A DNA stretch of 14,007 bases from Acidisphaera sp035272265. GTDB taxonomy: Bacteria; Pseudomonadota; Alphaproteobacteria; Acetobacterales; Acetobacteraceae. Positions 1 to 6,858 of the stretch are shown in pieces. The number at the start of each line of letters is the position of its first letter. Positions within the stretch are counted from its first letter, which is position 1. A program made the translations under genes and the position numbers. The notes beneath the pieces are model-generated. The model made no database searches and had not been told where the DNA came from. It saw nothing but the letters and a program-made list of their open reading frames with translations. The stretch spans positions 1 through 14,007 of the forward strand of contig DATEQV010000442.1 of assembly GCA_035272265.1 (NCBI GenBank), read 5' to 3'.

Positions 1-81
1 CTGCATCCGGACCACGGCGGCACGGACTACCTGGCCAGCAAGATTAACGCGGCGCGGGACGTGTTGCTGAAGGCGCGGTGA
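1..81 (+). CDS. J-domain (DnaJ-like) protein, C-terminal fragment
   Basis: Only the last 26 codons are in the window, ending in TGA at 79-81. They carry an HPD tripeptide followed by a glycine pair (LHPDHGGTDY) and then the helix ending NAARDVLLKAR. This is helix II/III of a J-domain. J-domains stimulate the ATPase of Hsp70 (DnaK-type) chaperones through the HPD motif. Here the J-domain lies at the extreme C-terminus. That is typical of small membrane-anchored J-proteins (TIM14/Pam18-like) in alphaproteobacteria and differs from canonical DnaJ, which has it at the N-terminus. The N-terminal part, and any membrane anchor, lie outside the window, so the subtype is an inference. Confidence 0.85.
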   Translation: MHPDHGGTDYLASKINAARDVLLKAR

Positions 82-104
82 CGCTCCGATCGCGCGGATG
101 GGGG

Positions 105-119
105 AGGCGGACTCCGCCT
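105..119. terminator. Short hairpin after the J-domain gene
   Basis: AGGCGG (105-110) and CCGCCT (114-119) form a 6-bp GC-only stem with a 3-base loop, 23 bases after the J-protein stop codon. No T-run follows, so it is at best a weak or Rho-assisted terminator. In such GC-rich DNA a stem of this size can also arise by chance. Confidence 0.25.
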
Positions 120-169
120 GGCCGGTGCGAGGGCGGAATACGCGCCCCGGACCGTGCGATCCTACCTGC

Positions 170-192
170 TACGAAATGAGGCCTCGTTCGTA
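170..192. repeat. Imperfect dyad between convergent genes
   Basis: TACGAA (170-175) pairs with TTCGTA (187-192), and inside it GAGG (178-181) pairs with CCTC (182-185), with only a small internal mismatch (AT against G). The dyad lies between the J-domain gene and the end of the pilin gene. It could be a terminator for the leftward pilin transcript or a protein-binding site. No T-run accompanies it. Confidence 0.35.
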
Positions 193-233
193 ATGAGTGC
201 AATGCCGGCAGGGCAACGACCCCGACGCCGGCT

Positions 234-467
234 TCACATCTTCGACGCCTGGCCGACGATCCAGGTGCCGATGTTGCCGTAAGCGGTCGTCAAGCCGGTG
301 CGGAGAGTAGCGACTACGCCGCTGATGACCACAAGGTAGCCGACCGCGAACATCGCGTATTCGAGCGTCTCGAGGCCCTTCCTGTCCGCTATCAGCGAAC
401 GCAGCTTCACGCGAAGGTAGTCGATCACCTGATTTGCCTGCTGCTCACGATTTTCGAAACACAGCAT
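234..467 (-). CDS. Flp-family type IVb pilin-like protein (orphan)
   Basis: A 77-residue protein with a charged N-terminus, then DRKGLETLEYAMFAVGYLVV at about residues 28-47, then a short polar tail. Flp/Fap type IVb pilins share this pattern: a glycine prepilin-peptidase site followed by E at +5 (here G-LETLE), the EY pair, and one hydrophobic helix. Such pilins are processed by a TadV/CpaA-type peptidase and polymerised by the Tad secretion apparatus. No tad/cpa genes are present within the window. The sequence is also like the short Flp proteins that occur singly in many alphaproteobacterial genomes. The start is uncertain: ATG at 465-467 has only a weak ribosome site, and a GTG at 426-428 would give 64 residues, closer to usual Flp length. 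The frame is open much further upstream, but that part has no recognisable content. Confidence 0.8.
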   Translation of the reverse strand: MLCFENREQQANQVIDYLRVKLRSLIADRKGLETLEYAMFAVGYLVVISGVVATLRTGLTTAYGNIGTWIVGQASKM

Positions 468-774
468 CGCCCGGGCCCGATTCGGGTTGCCGGGAAGGCG
501 CCCCGAAGTCAGGTCATCACGACTTCGTGATCGTATGCGACAGCCGTGGCCGAGCGCAATAGGGATTTTGCTCCGGCTCTCGCTTTGCTCCTGGGACTTG
601 CGAGCCGCACCCTTGTGCCTGAGCGGAATCGTTCGCGTACCGCCGTGGTCTGTTCCCGTGAAGTCGCCGCGCGCGGTGCCCGATCGGCCGTTGCCCGGTA
701 CGGACGGACGGGCGATCCTGCCAGCAGCCACGCCACACGAGGCGTCTGACGGCGTCGCAGGGAGGGGGCAGCGC
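468..774. other. Divergent intergenic region, pilin / acetyltransferase
   Basis: About 307 bases separate the divergent pilin and acetyltransferase starts. Several reading frames stay open here, but none gives a recognisable protein, and this is expected from the high GC. The only clear structure is a perfect inverted repeat at 516-531. No convincing sigma-70 promoter pair was found for either gene. Confidence 0.5.
516..531. promoter_or_regulatory. Perfect 16-bp inverted repeat, possible operator
   Basis: ATCACGA (516-522), a 2-base centre, and TCGTGAT (525-531) form a perfect dyad 49 bases upstream of the pilin ATG on the minus strand. Its size and position fit a binding site for a dimeric transcription factor. 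No regulator gene lies beside it, so the partner is unknown. Confidence 0.4.
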
Positions 775-1707
775 ATGACCCGGGCATTGACCGAAGCCGA
801 TCTGCCGGAAGCGCGGCGCATCTGCAGCAAGGCCTTCGGAACGTTCCTCGGCGCGCCGGATCCCGACAATTTCTGGACCGATCGCGACTATGTCTACGGG
901 CGGCACGGCGCCGAGCACGTCGCCAGCTTCGGCGCCGAGCTGGACGGCGCGCTGGTCGGCTCGAACTTCGCGACGCGCTGGGGCAGCGTCGGCTTCTTCG
1001 GGCCGATCACGATGCGCCCCGACCGGCAGGGGCAGGGCATCGGCAAGGCGCTGGTGGACGCGGTGAGCGACCAGTTCGACGCGTGGGGCGTCGGCCATGC
1101 GGGGCTGTGCACGTTCCCGCACAGCCCACTGCACATCGCGCTGTACGGCAAGTTCGGCTTCCGCGCGCGGTTCCTGACCCCGATCATGGCGGCGCCCGCG
1201 CGGGCCGGCGATGCGGGGTCGTGGTCGCGCTACAGCGCGCTGCCGGAGGGCGAGCGGCGCGCGGTCGAGGCGGCGTGCCGCGCGCTGACCGACATGATCC
1301 ATGACGGCCTCGACCTCGGCGCCGAAATCCGCACCGTCGCGGCGCGCGGCCTCGGCGACACGGTGCTGCTGTGGGAGGGCGACAGCCGGCTGGCCGGGTT
1401 CGCGGTGTGCCATTGGGGAAAGGCGAGCGAGGCCGGCGAAGGCTGCCTGTTCGTCAAGTTCGGCGCCGTGCGGCCGGGGGACGGCAGCGCGGCGCGGTTC
1501 GAGGCGCTGCTCGACGCGTGTTCGTCGCTGGCCGTCGCGGTCGGGATGGGCCGCGTGCTGGCCGGGGTCAATCTCGCGCGAGAGGAGGCATATCTGCAGA
1601 TGCTGGCGGGCGGCTTCCGCGCCGAGATCCAGGTCGTGACCATGCACCGGCCGAACGAGGCGGCGTACAGCCGGCCCGGCCTGTACGTGCTCGACGACTG
1701 GCGGTAG
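775..1707 (+). CDS. GNAT-family N-acetyltransferase, two-domain form
   Basis: A 310-residue protein. The ATG at 775 is preceded by a strong GGAGGGGG ribosome site at 761-768. The open frame upstream of it codes for nothing recognisable. The N-terminal half is a typical GNAT fold: substrate-side segment at 1-40, the acetyl-CoA pyrophosphate loop RQGQGIG at 84-90, and the motif-B helix HIALYGKFGFR at 120-130. The C-terminal half (about 150-310) has beta/alpha spacing suggesting a second, degenerate GNAT-like domain without a clear R/QxxGxG/A loop. The family transfers an acetyl group from acetyl-CoA to an amine, and the substrate cannot be told from sequence. A LysE-type exporter starts 10 bases downstream, so the two are probably one operon. 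This raises the idea, unproven, that the substrate is an amino acid or a toxic amine. Confidence 0.88.
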   Translation: MTRALTEADLPEARRICSKAFGTFLGAPDPDNFWTDRDYVYGRHGAEHVASFGAELDGALVGSNFATRWGSVGFFGPITMRPDRQGQGIGKALVDAVSDQFDAWGVGHAGLCTFPHSPLHIALYGKFGFRARFLTPIMAAPARAGDAGSWSRYSALPEGERRAVEAACRALTDMIHDGLDLGAEIRTVAARGLGDTVLLWEGDSRLAGFAVCHWGKASEAGEGCLFVKFGAVRPGDGSAARFEALLDACSSLAVAVGMGRVLAGVNLAREEAYLQMLAGGFRAEIQVVTMHRPNEAAYSRPGLYVLDDWR

Positions 1708-1717
1708 CGGGGACGGT

Positions 1718-2350
1718 ATGGACGGTCTGCGAATCCTGCTGCCGGTGTTCGGGGTGTTCATCCCGGCGCTGATGCTGCCCGGTCCCGACTTCGTGGGCGT
1801 GGTGCGCTCGTCGATGACGCGCGGCGCGTCCGGCGGGCTGCGCACGGCGATGGGCGTGTCGACCGGGCTCGGGATGTACGCCACGCTGAGCCTGCTCGGG
1901 CTGTCGGCGGTGCTCGTCGAGTATCAGTGGCTGACCTGGGTCGTGCGCGTGCTCGGCGGCGCGTATCTGATCTATCTGGGCGTGCGGCTGCTGCGCGCGA
2001 AGTCCGCCGGCGTGTCCGAGGAGGCGGTGCGGGCGCCGGTGACGGGAAACGCCTTCGTGTTCGGGTTCCTGGTCACGCTGACCAATCCGAAGGCGATCGT
2101 GTTGTTTGCAAGCGTCTTCGCCACATCGGTGACCGCCGCCACGCCGTCCTGGGTGATGCTGCTGATGGTCGGCCTCGTCGTGCTGAGCGCGCTGGTGTGG
2201 TACTCGATCGTCAGCATGTTCATGGCGTCCGCACCGGTGATGCGGCGCTTCGCGCATGCAAGCCATTGGATCGAGCGGGTGGCGGGCGCGTGCTTCGTCG
2301 CGATCGGGCTGCGCATCCTGGCGGACGCAAGGAACCCCGTGACGCCGTAA
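1718..2350 (+). CDS. LysE/RhtB-family amino-acid exporter
   Basis: A 210-residue, very hydrophobic protein with about six membrane segments. The N-terminal signature is PGPDF at 21-25 followed by a GxxGGLRTAMGVSTG stretch, and a second conserved segment has TNPKA in the middle of the protein. Both are hallmarks of the LysE/RhtB (threonine/homoserine/lysine efflux) superfamily, whose members are usually 200-215 residues. Proteins of this family export amino acids or related small molecules across the inner membrane using the proton gradient. The ATG at 1718 follows GGGGA with suitable spacing and lies 10 bases after the acetyltransferase stop, so co-transcription is likely. The exact substrate is not predictable. 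Confidence 0.92.
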   Translation: MDGLRILLPVFGVFIPALMLPGPDFVGVVRSSMTRGASGGLRTAMGVSTGLGMYATLSLLGLSAVLVEYQWLTWVVRVLGGAYLIYLGVRLLRAKSAGVSEEAVRAPVTGNAFVFGFLVTLTNPKAIVLFASVFATSVTAATPSWVMLLMVGLVVLSALVWYSIVSMFMASAPVMRRFAHASHWIERVAGACFVAIGLRILADARNPVTP

Positions 2351-2487
2351 GGCGGGTCCGTCCGGCACCCGACGTTACAGGCCGATGCTCGCCGCCGCAC
2401 AACCGCCGTGGTAGGGAGCCCCGTCAAGGTCGGCCTCGTCGGCTCTTCCACCTCTGGCGGAGGAATAAGCGAGCGCGGGAAGCGTCT

Positions 2488-3024
2488 GTGGCGGATAGGG
2501 ACATCAGCCGGCCCGAACGAGAGGACACGTCGAGCTTGGAGAGCTGCATCCCAAGCTTGCGCCGCTACGGGCGGTCGTTGTCGCGCGACCAGCAGGATGT
2601 CGATGATCTGGTGCACGACTGCCTGGTGCGGGCGCTGGAACAACTGCACACCCGCCGCGAGACGGGCGATCTGCGGCCCTGGCTGTTCGCGATCATGCAC
2701 AACCTGTTCGTCAGCCGTTTCCGCCAGGCCAAGCGCCGCAGCCGGCCGGAGGCGCTCGACACCGTGCCCGAAGCCGCGTTCGCCCAGGCGCCGACGCAGG
2801 AGGTACGCGCCGAGACCCGGCGCGTGTGGGAAGCGCTGCACACATTGCCGCACGACCAGCGCAGCGTGCTGGTTTTGGTCTCGGTGGAGGACCTGTCGTA
2901 TGCCGACGCCGCGCGTGTGCTGAACATCCCGATCGGCACCGTGATGTCGCGGCTGTCGCGGGCGCGCGAGCGGCTCGCGCGCGTCATGGAAGGCGACGCG
3001 GGTGCCAGGGGAGGCGAGCCATGA
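2488..3024 (+). CDS. ECF-type RNA polymerase sigma factor (sigma-70 family)
   Basis: A 178-residue protein when started at GTG 2488, which has a GGGAA ribosome site 7 bases upstream. The frame is open far upstream, but that part only reads through the exporter gene in another frame. Region 2 covers about residues 18-85 and contains DQQDVDDLVHDCLVRAL and the core-binding/-10 segment RPWLFAIMHNLFVSRFRQ. A short linker follows. Region 4 covers about 110-168, with LPHDQRSVLVLV, the LSYADAARVLNIPIGTV helix-turn-helix and MSRLSRARERL. There are no region 1 or 3 domains, as expected of extracytoplasmic-function sigma factors. Its stop overlaps the anti-sigma start (ATGA at 3021-3024), so the two are translationally coupled. 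The regulon is unknown, and no -35 GGAAC-type promoter was confidently found in the window. Confidence 0.93.
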   Translation: MADRDISRPEREDTSSLESCIPSLRRYGRSLSRDQQDVDDLVHDCLVRALEQLHTRRETGDLRPWLFAIMHNLFVSRFRQAKRRSRPEALDTVPEAAFAQAPTQEVRAETRRVWEALHTLPHDQRSVLVLVSVEDLSYADAARVLNIPIGTVMSRLSRARERLARVMEGDAGARGGEP

Positions 3025-3845
3025 CAGGTGCCTCCGTGCCCAATGCGCCGGTGCCCACTGCGCCCGTCACCGAGGACGAGCTGCACGCCTTCATCGACGG
3101 CCAGCTGCCGGCGGCGCGCGAGGATGCCGTGCGCGCGTACCTCGCCGCCAATCCGCAGGAGGCGGCGCGGGTCGAGACCTACATCGCCCAGCGTGCCGCG
3201 TTGCGCGTGGCGTTTGCCGAGCCGCCGGGAGACAGGCTGCCGCCGAAGTTGCAACTGTCACGCATCGCGGCGGAGGCGGCGCGCCGGCAGCGCCGGTTCA
3301 CGCCCTGGCAGATGGCCGCGGCGGTGGCGCTCGCGATCGGGCTTGGTGGCGCGGGGGGTTGGTACATCGGCCAGCCCGAGACGCCGAGCCGCAACGCGCG
3401 CGCCGCGTCGGTGCTGGTGAAGCAGGCGGTGGCGAGCTACGCCGTATACGGGGAGGACCAGGCGCACCCGGTCGAGTTCACCGCGGTTGAGCTGCCCGGC
3501 TTGGTTCCGTATCTTTCGCAACGTCTCGGCCGGCCGGTCGAGGTGCCATCGCTCGATGCGGTCGGGTTCCGCCTGCTGGGTGGCCGCATCGTTCCGACCG
3601 AATACGGCAGTCCGGCGCTGCTGCTGGTGTATGCGAACCAGGCGGACGACCGGATCGGGCTGCTGCTGCGGCCGATGGCGCCCGAGCTGCGCTGGTCGGT
3701 GCACCGCGTGGCGGCGACGAACGGGGTGGCCGGCGATTGCTGGATCGGCGGCGGCATGGGCTATGCGGTGGTCGGGCCGGAGAAGGCGGGCGATCTGGGG
3801 CGGGTGACGCAGCAGGTGCTGAAGGCCGACACGACGGCGGACTGA
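3021..3845 (+). CDS. Membrane-anchored anti-sigma factor
   Basis: A 274-residue protein starting at the ATG that overlaps the sigma-factor stop. Residues 18-90 form a charged helical cytoplasmic domain (TEDELHAFIDGQLPAAR, then an alanine-rich helix). This is the usual start of anti-sigma factors of the RsiW-like 'anti-sigma factor family protein' group. A single transmembrane helix at about 97-117 follows, and the rest (118-274) would be a periplasmic sensory domain. The HxxxCxxC zinc motif of ZAS anti-sigma factors is absent, so sensing is probably not by a zinc-thiol switch. By family knowledge it holds the preceding sigma factor inactive at the membrane until an envelope signal triggers release. 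A long hairpin follows 9 bases after the stop. Confidence 0.87.
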   Translation: MTGASVPNAPVPTAPVTEDELHAFIDGQLPAAREDAVRAYLAANPQEAARVETYIAQRAALRVAFAEPPGDRLPPKLQLSRIAAEAARRQRRFTPWQMAAAVALAIGLGGAGGWYIGQPETPSRNARAASVLVKQAVASYAVYGEDQAHPVEFTAVELPGLVPYLSQRLGRPVEVPSLDAVGFRLLGGRIVPTEYGSPALLLVYANQADDRIGLLLRPMAPELRWSVHRVAATNGVAGDCWIGGGMGYAVVGPEKAGDLGRVTQQVLKADTTAD

Positions 3846-3853
3846 CCGCATCG

Positions 3854-3884
3854 GTGCCGCCGGCCCGGCCGGGCGCGGCGGCAC
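3854..3884. terminator. Bidirectional terminator-like hairpin
   Basis: GTGCCGCC (3854-3861) pairs perfectly with GGCGGCAC (3877-3884). The loop itself contains the perfect palindrome GCCCGGCCGGGC (3863-3874). The structure fills the gap between two convergent genes, the anti-sigma factor (stop 3845) and the TIGR03118 gene (stop 3894 on the other strand). It could serve both. There is no T-tract, as is common in high-GC genomes. Confidence 0.55.
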
Positions 3885-3893
3885 AGGGCCGCG

Positions 3894-5093
3894 TCAGGTC
3901 ATCATGAACTCGTTGGTGCCCGGGATGCGGGCGATGCTGCCGAAGATGCCCTGCGACTCGGCGTGCACGCCGGCGGTGAAGTAGATCTGCCCCTTCGAGC
4001 CCGCCGAGCCGCCATTGCCCGGGGTGAGCGACCACAGGTCGCCGATGGTGATCGGCTTGCCGTCCGCGCCGGTCAGCTTGCCGACGAACTGATCGTTGTT
4101 GTGCAGGTCGAACGCGCTGATCGTCCCGTCGCCGAAATTGCCCACCAGCAGGTCGCCGGCGTAGGTGCCGAAGTCGCGCGGCGCGATCGCCAGCCCCCAG
4201 GGCGAATTCAGCGGCCCCTTGGACGCGACGCGGGCGATGAGGCTGCCGCTGAGCGAGAACTCGTCGACGAAGCCGTGGCCCGCGCCGGCCTTGTCGTCGT
4301 GCTTGAAGGGATCCTGCTTGGCGAAGGTGACGAACAGGTGGTTGCCGAGCACCTGCACGTTGAACGGCGCGTAGCCGGCTTGGATGCTGCCGTCGGTCAG
4401 GCTGGCGACCTGCTGGAACTGGGTGTTGAACACGTCGACCGTGCCGTGCCGGAAGTTCGCGGCATACAGCTGCGTCGTGCCGTTCCTCGTCGTGCCGATC
4501 GCCAGCCCCTTGTAGACTGCGCCGACGCCTTCGGTCTGGTCCTGCGGCGGCAGTGATCCGTCGCCCTCCGCGGCGTTGGTGGAGTTGTCGACCTCGAGCG
4601 TGGTCGTCATGCCACCATTCCAGGCCGAGATGGTGCCGTCCTCGGTGTCCATGATGAACGTGGCCGGCTTGCCGTTCAGCATGAACCCGTTCGGATCGCT
4701 GTTGAACACGATACCGGTGGGGCTCGCGGTGAAGGTTTGTCCGGCGGGCGGAGCGATCGTGACGACGAGCCCCTCCGCCGTGGTCGCGTTGGTCATCGGA
4801 TTGACGTCGTAGATCGTCGCCGTGCCGGTGTGATTGTTGTTGACCCAGAAGAAGCCGGTCGGGCTGTACGCGACGCCCCAGGGATTGATCAGGTTCGGAT
4901 CCTGCACCTGCGCGTTGAGGTGTCCCGTCTGGGCGTCGGACACCAGGTTGGACTGGCTGAACGTCGTGACGGGCGCGCTGGACCACCAGGTCGCGTCCGC
5001 CGGCGACAGGAACGGCATGTCGCCGTCCGGGGATGTCTGCTGGTTCCAGGACACGGTGTCGGCCGTGATCGGCGAGTGTTTCAGGTCGTTCAC
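3894..5093 (-). CDS. TIGR03118-family protein (beta-propeller-like, function unknown)
   Basis: A 399-residue protein. The start is GTG (5091-5093), with AAGGAG on the minus strand 7 bases upstream. The sequence repeats short blade-like units such as NPWGVAYSPTGFFWVNN, GDLLVGNFGDGTISAF and LNSPWGLAIAPRDFG. This is the pattern of the TIGR03118 family, whose repeats resemble NHL/SMP-30-type beta-propellers. The family has no established function. Many homologues appear to be exported, but here the N-terminus (about 45 polar residues before the first blade) contains no hydrophobic signal peptide, so export is doubtful unless the true start or route differs. The gene is convergent with the sigma/anti-sigma operon and lies 175 bases downstream of the outer-membrane cytochrome gene on the same strand. 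It could be transcribed with that gene or from its own promoter. The family call rests on recall of the motif pattern. Confidence 0.78.
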   Translation of the reverse strand: MNDLKHSPITADTVSWNQQTSPDGDMPFLSPADATWWSSAPVTTFSQSNLVSDAQTGHLNAQVQDPNLINPWGVAYSPTGFFWVNNNHTGTATIYDVNPMTNATTAEGLVVTIAPPAGQTFTASPTGIVFNSDPNGFMLNGKPATFIMDTEDGTISAWNGGMTTTLEVDNSTNAAEGDGSLPPQDQTEGVGAVYKGLAIGTTRNGTTQLYAANFRHGTVDVFNTQFQQVASLTDGSIQAGYAPFNVQVLGNHLFVTFAKQDPFKHDDKAGAGHGFVDEFSLSGSLIARVASKGPLNSPWGLAIAPRDFGTYAGDLLVGNFGDGTISAFDLHNNDQFVGKLTGADGKPITIGDLWSLTPGNGGSAGSKGQIYFTAGVHAESQGIFGSIARIPGTNEFMMT

Positions 5094-5268
5094 CAGGTTG
5101 CTCCTTGAAGCGTGTATGATCGAACCGTTGAACAGGCCGGCGCGGGGTCACCGCGGAGGAGGCGCGCGCCGCCCGGGTGCAGGAGGCGTCGTTGCCCGCT
5201 CGCGAGGTGGACGCCGGGGGCGGTGGCTTATTCCGGCCGCGCGGGCCACGTCGTCGTGATCGGCGTCG

Positions 5269-6693
5269 TCAGAACGCGAACCACGCGAAGGCGAACAGCG
5301 TGTCGTTGGCGCTGGCGTTGCGCCCGAAACCATCGTAGTTGCGCGTCCCGCCGTTGAACCGCGTGTACACGGTGCCCTGCAGCCCGAGCTTCAGGTTGGC
5401 GAGCGGACGCCAGACGGAGTCCGACTTGCCGAACGGCACCCAGTCCGCCTCGATGATGAATGCGTTGCTGTCCGGCTTGCCGTTGGCGCTGCCGGTGACC
5501 GGCGCGGGCGCGTAGAGCAGCGGATTGGCGGTGCCCCAGGTGTCCTGCCAGCCGAAGGTCAGGCCGTACGTCTGCTGGTAGTAGTAGGTGAGCGTCAGGC
5601 GCACCTGCTGCAGGTTGTTGTTCGCCTGGCTCGAGGTGCCGGCGTTGAACGCGCCTTGCAGGTTCTGTTGCTCGTTCGTGTAGATGCCCTCGGCGGTGAA
5701 GATGTGCGTCCGGTTGCCGAGGAACTGATAGCCGGCATCGATTGCGAGATCGGTGTAGCCGTTATGGCCGGACGAGCCGTCGACGCTGTAGGCGCTGGTC
5801 GACGGATTGAAATTGGAGTGCAGGAACAGGCCGCCGACATGGGCCGATTGCCGACCCTCACCCCAGTTCCACTCGTAGGCGACGCGGGCGTACGGCGCGA
5901 TGTTGCGGGTGGAACCGAAGGGTGCGGCGCCCAGCGTGTGGCCGACGACGTGCAGCAGGCTCGGGCCGGGCGTCGCGTAGCCGCCGGCTTCGAGATACAG
6001 ATGCTGGTCGTACCAGGCGTAGGCGGTGACGCCGATCGCGTTCTCCGACAGTGCGGTGGCGATCGCCGGCTGAGCGGCGGGCGTGGGCGCGAGCTGCGAG
6101 GCGACGAACGGATAGCCCCAGACGTAGGTCGAGTTGTACGGGTCCTGCACCGTCGGATTGTTGTTGACGCTGAGGCCGACGCGCAGCGTGGTGTCGCCGA
6201 GGTCGATCGCGGTGGTGAACGGCCGGACATCCGCCTGGTCCAGGAACAGCGTATGGCTGACGTCGTCGTAGGTGCCCTGGATGAACCCGCCCGCCCATGG
6301 CGCCGCGCGGCCCGCGAGATACAGGCTGACCTGATCGAGGGAGACGTTGTTGTTGTCGCCGAAGTCGGCGGCGGCCGGCGACGGTTGCGGCGAACCCGTG
6401 TGGGTGAACGAGGTGATCGCGGTCGCGGCGAGCGGGATGCTCGCCAGCAATCCCTGGCCGCCCGCCTGCGTGTAGCCGCCGATCTTGAACGCGCGGCCGT
6501 ATGGCGTGAGTTGCGGCCCGAACGCGCCTATATGGCAGGCCGTGCACGGCTCGCCGGTCTGCTGCGCGAAGGCCGGGACCGCGCGGGCGGTTTCGCACGC
6601 GACCGGCAAGGCCAGGCTGAGGACGACGACGAGGATCGCGAGTCCGATGTGGACGTCGCGTGGGGCGGCTGCCAACGGGGTACTCCCGAACAC
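5269..6693 (-). CDS. Cyc2-like outer-membrane cytochrome c / porin fusion
   Basis: A 474-residue protein with a signal segment (hydrophobic core at about 17-31, cleavage probably near ARA-VP at 38-39). It is followed at once by VPAFAQQTGEPCTACH, a single c-type heme site at 50-54, then LTPYGRAFKIGGY. The remaining 390 or so residues alternate aromatic and polar residues in strand-like units and end in phenylalanine (FAWFAF), the C-terminal signature of outer-membrane beta-barrels. One N-terminal CxxCH fused to a barrel, at 400-500 residues total, is the architecture of Cyc2, the outer-membrane Fe(II) oxidase of Acidithiobacillus and neutrophilic iron oxidisers. Related 'cytochrome c' barrels also occur in bacteria not known to oxidise iron. 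The start is uncertain: GTG at 6693 has a poor ribosome site, whereas TTG at codon 7 (6673-6675) has GGGAG at good spacing. The gene is divergent from the HiPIP gene, with 165 bases between them. Confidence 0.85.
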   Translation of the reverse strand: MFGSTPLAAAPRDVHIGLAILVVVLSLALPVACETARAVPAFAQQTGEPCTACHIGAFGPQLTPYGRAFKIGGYTQAGGQGLLASIPLAATAITSFTHTGSPQPSPAAADFGDNNNVSLDQVSLYLAGRAAPWAGGFIQGTYDDVSHTLFLDQADVRPFTTAIDLGDTTLRVGLSVNNNPTVQDPYNSTYVWGYPFVASQLAPTPAAQPAIATALSENAIGVTAYAWYDQHLYLEAGGYATPGPSLLHVVGHTLGAAPFGSTRNIAPYARVAYEWNWGEGRQSAHVGGLFLHSNFNPSTSAYSVDGSSGHNGYTDLAIDAGYQFLGNRTHIFTAEGIYTNEQQNLQGAFNAGTSSQANNNLQQVRLTLTYYYQQTYGLTFGWQDTWGTANPLLYAPAPVTGSANGKPDSNAFIIEADWVPFGKSDSVWRPLANLKLGLQGTVYTRFNGGTRNYDGFGRNASANDTLFAFAWFAF

Positions 6694-6858
6694 TGCTTGC
6701 GGTTCGGAAGGACGTCCGTGCGCGCGGGTTATTCCCGTGCGTCAGCCCGATGTTGCGCGACACGCGGATGTGTTCATGCGGCTGCCGGAAAATCGTCGAG
6801 GCCGGGAATTTTCGTCGCCGTGCCGGCGTCTGCACCGGGGTTGTTGCAGGGAGGCTTC
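6694..6858. promoter_or_regulatory. Shared divergent promoter region (cytochrome-porin / HiPIP)
   Basis: These 165 bases lie between two divergent genes and must hold both promoters. GAAAAT (6788-6793) and ATTTTC (6808-6813) form a 6-bp inverted repeat with a 14-base spacer, in the only A/T-rich patch of the region. A strong AGGGAGG ribosome site (6848-6854) serves the HiPIP gene. No confident -35/-10 pair could be assigned on either strand. Confidence 0.45.

Noticed and set aside
487..774. N-terminal extension of the acetyltransferase by 96 codons
   Set aside because: The extension has no conserved content, overlaps the divergent promoter region, and the ATG at 775 has a strong ribosome site followed by a typical GNAT start.
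3478..5151. Minus-strand frame of 557 codons over the anti-sigma and TIGR03118 genes
   Set aside because: It is a shifted frame of the TIGR03118 gene, with low-complexity Arg/Pro/Ala composition, and it extends antisense to the anti-sigma gene.
5235..5247. Terminator after the cytochrome-porin gene
   Set aside because: GGCCGCGCGGGCC is an imperfect palindrome without a T-run, in very GC-rich DNA. This is too weak to annotate.
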